Source: Actinomyces radicidentis (GTDB taxonomy: Bacteria; Actinomycetota; Actinomycetes; Actinomycetales; Actinomycetaceae). Taken from it: a stretch of 64,000 bases of DNA. This document shows, piece after piece, positions 63,214 to 64,000 of this stretch. The notes below the pieces were generated by a model. It saw only the letters and a list, made by a program, of their open reading frames with translations, was not told the DNA's origin and made no database searches. The position numbers and the translations under genes were made by a program. Position 1 is the first letter of the stretch. Each line of letters opens with the position of its first letter. The stretch is taken from contig NZ_CP014228.1 of the NCBI RefSeq assembly GCF_001553565.1, positions 496,001 through 560,000 of the forward strand, in the 5' to 3' direction.

Positions 63214-64000
63214 TCAGCCGACGGAGAGGCGCAGCTCGTTGCCCCACGGGTCGGGGACCACGAGGCGCCCGGCGCCGTCGCCGGCGTCGACGTCCTGCGT
63301 GAAGCGGACGCCGTGGGAGCGCAGGCGCTCGGCCGTCGCGGCGATCCCGACGGCGTCGGGGAGCGTGATGTCCACGGTCCCGAGGCCGAGGGCCGGGGTG
63401 CGCAGGCCGGCGCCTCGCGTGCCCCAGACGTTCATGGCCATGTGGTGGTGGTAGCCGCCGGCGGAGACGAAGAGCGCCTGACCGGGGATGACGCTGGTGA
63501 CGTCGAAGCCGAGGGCGTCGACGTAGAAGTCCCGGGCGGTACCGACGTCGCCGACCTGGAGGTGGACGTGCCCGACCTGACCGCCGACGTCGAGGCCGTC
63601 GTCGGCGGAGACCTCGCGGCCGGCGGGGACGGCGAGGCCCTCGCGGGCGGCGGCGATCTCGCGCTGGGTGCCGGAGACGCCGAGGTGACTCATGAGGAAC
63701 TCGCCCGGGTCGATGGCGAGGGTGTCCATGCGGACGCCGTTCTCGTCCCACTGCCAGGTCTCGCGGGGGCGGTCGTAGTAGAGCTCGACGCCGTTGCCCT
63801 CGGGGTCGTGGAAGTAGAAGGCCTGGGAGACGAGGTGGTCGCCGGGACCCTCGAAGAGCTCGGGGTGGCGGACCCACATGCGCACGAGGGAGCGGGAGAG
63901 CTCGCGCGGGGAGTCGAAGACGACGGCGGTGTGGAAGAGACCCGCCGTGCCCTGCTGACGCGGGCGGAGGTCCGGGGCGTCGACGAGGGTGACGACGACG
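63214..64000 (-). CDS. Catechol 2,3-dioxygenase-like VOC protein (5' end outside window)
   Basis: Two VOC modules. The first, extending past the window edge, ends with RPRQQGTAGLFHTAVVFDSP, then DHLVSQAFYFHDPEGNGVEL and YYDRPRETWQW. The second has VGHVHLQVGDVGTARDFYVD, GGYHHHMAMNVWG and VVPDPWGNELRLSVG. His and Glu residues in these match the metal site of extradiol-type enzymes of the CatE family. An internal GTG at 63885 is not the true start because conserved residues continue upstream to the end of the window. Confidence 0.9.
   Translation of the reverse strand, partial: VVVTLVDAPDLRPRQQGTAGLFHTAVVFDSPRELSRSLVRMWVRHPELFEGPGDHLVSQAFYFHDPEGNGVELYYDRPRETWQWDENGVRMDTLAIDPGEFLMSHLGVSGTQREIAAAREGLAVPAGREVSADDGLDVGGQVGHVHLQVGDVGTARDFYVDALGFDVTSVIPGQALFVSAGGYHHHMAMNVWGTRGAGLRTPALGLGTVDITLPDAVGIAATAERLRSHGVRFTQDVDAGDGAGRLVVPDPWGNELRLSVG

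Overview
The window is high-GC DNA (about 70% G+C), with GTG/TTG starts, ATGA-coupled operons and actinobacterial forms of its core genes: DapD, the MenA/MenB/MenE menaquinone enzymes, a SigK/RskA-like sigma and anti-sigma pair beside DipZ, a seven-iron ferredoxin and a VanW-like protein. The gene set looks most like the Actinomycetaceae (Actinomyces-like). That is an inference from gene content, not a measured placement.

Layout. (1) 1-3825: a foreign-looking operon cut by the window edge, encoding an aldehyde dehydrogenase, an MFS transporter and a peptide-ligase-type ATP-grasp protein. (2) 3832-8012: three insertion sequences nested inside each other. A decayed IS3-family element carries an ISL3-family element (24-bp ends and a perfect 8-bp target duplication), and that element is split by an IS110-family element. 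The 300-bp leader of the IS110 element contains what looks like a bridge RNA. (3) 8092-12836: arginine deiminase, then a probable signalling or peptide locus of Tat-type secreted protein, membrane protein, histidine kinase and response regulator. (4) 12871-21551: menaquinone genes menB, menA and menE around a redox/stress block (anti-sigma factor, ECF sigma factor, DipZ, Met-rich lipoprotein, YagU-like protein). (5) 21624-24630: small membrane proteins, a histidine phosphatase and dapD. (6) 24972-31933: succinate dehydrogenase sdhCAB, citrate synthase, a small acetyltransferase and a DapC-like aminotransferase. Two related long palindromes flank the sdh operon. (7) 32264-35321: a second, frameshifted IS110 transposase, a small secreted-protein/membrane-protein pair, and fdxA. 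(8) 35518-40568: VanW-like protein, TypA/BipA and a PH-like membrane protein. (9) 40704-56626: a 16-kb peptide-uptake island, all on the minus strand, with two complete ABC systems. One has three tandem substrate-binding paralogues. The other has a substrate-binding protein whose two halves are in swapped (circularly permuted) order. (10) 56818-64000: flavin-dependent oxidoreductase, BASS-type symporter, BioY, a lysophospholipase-like hydrolase, a PLP-fold protein, a NUDIX hydrolase and a truncated dioxygenase-like VOC protein.

Together the genes suggest a respiring, menaquinone-using, peptide-scavenging, possibly host-associated actinobacterium that combines peptide import with arginine catabolism, biotin uptake and lysine/diaminopimelate synthesis. 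The most unusual signals are the permuted peptide-binding protein (54971-56626), the IS110 leader whose predicted guide segments match its own ends and its actual insertion site (5845-6144), and the paired palindromes showing a compensatory base change. No tRNA, rRNA or CRISPR array was recognised.
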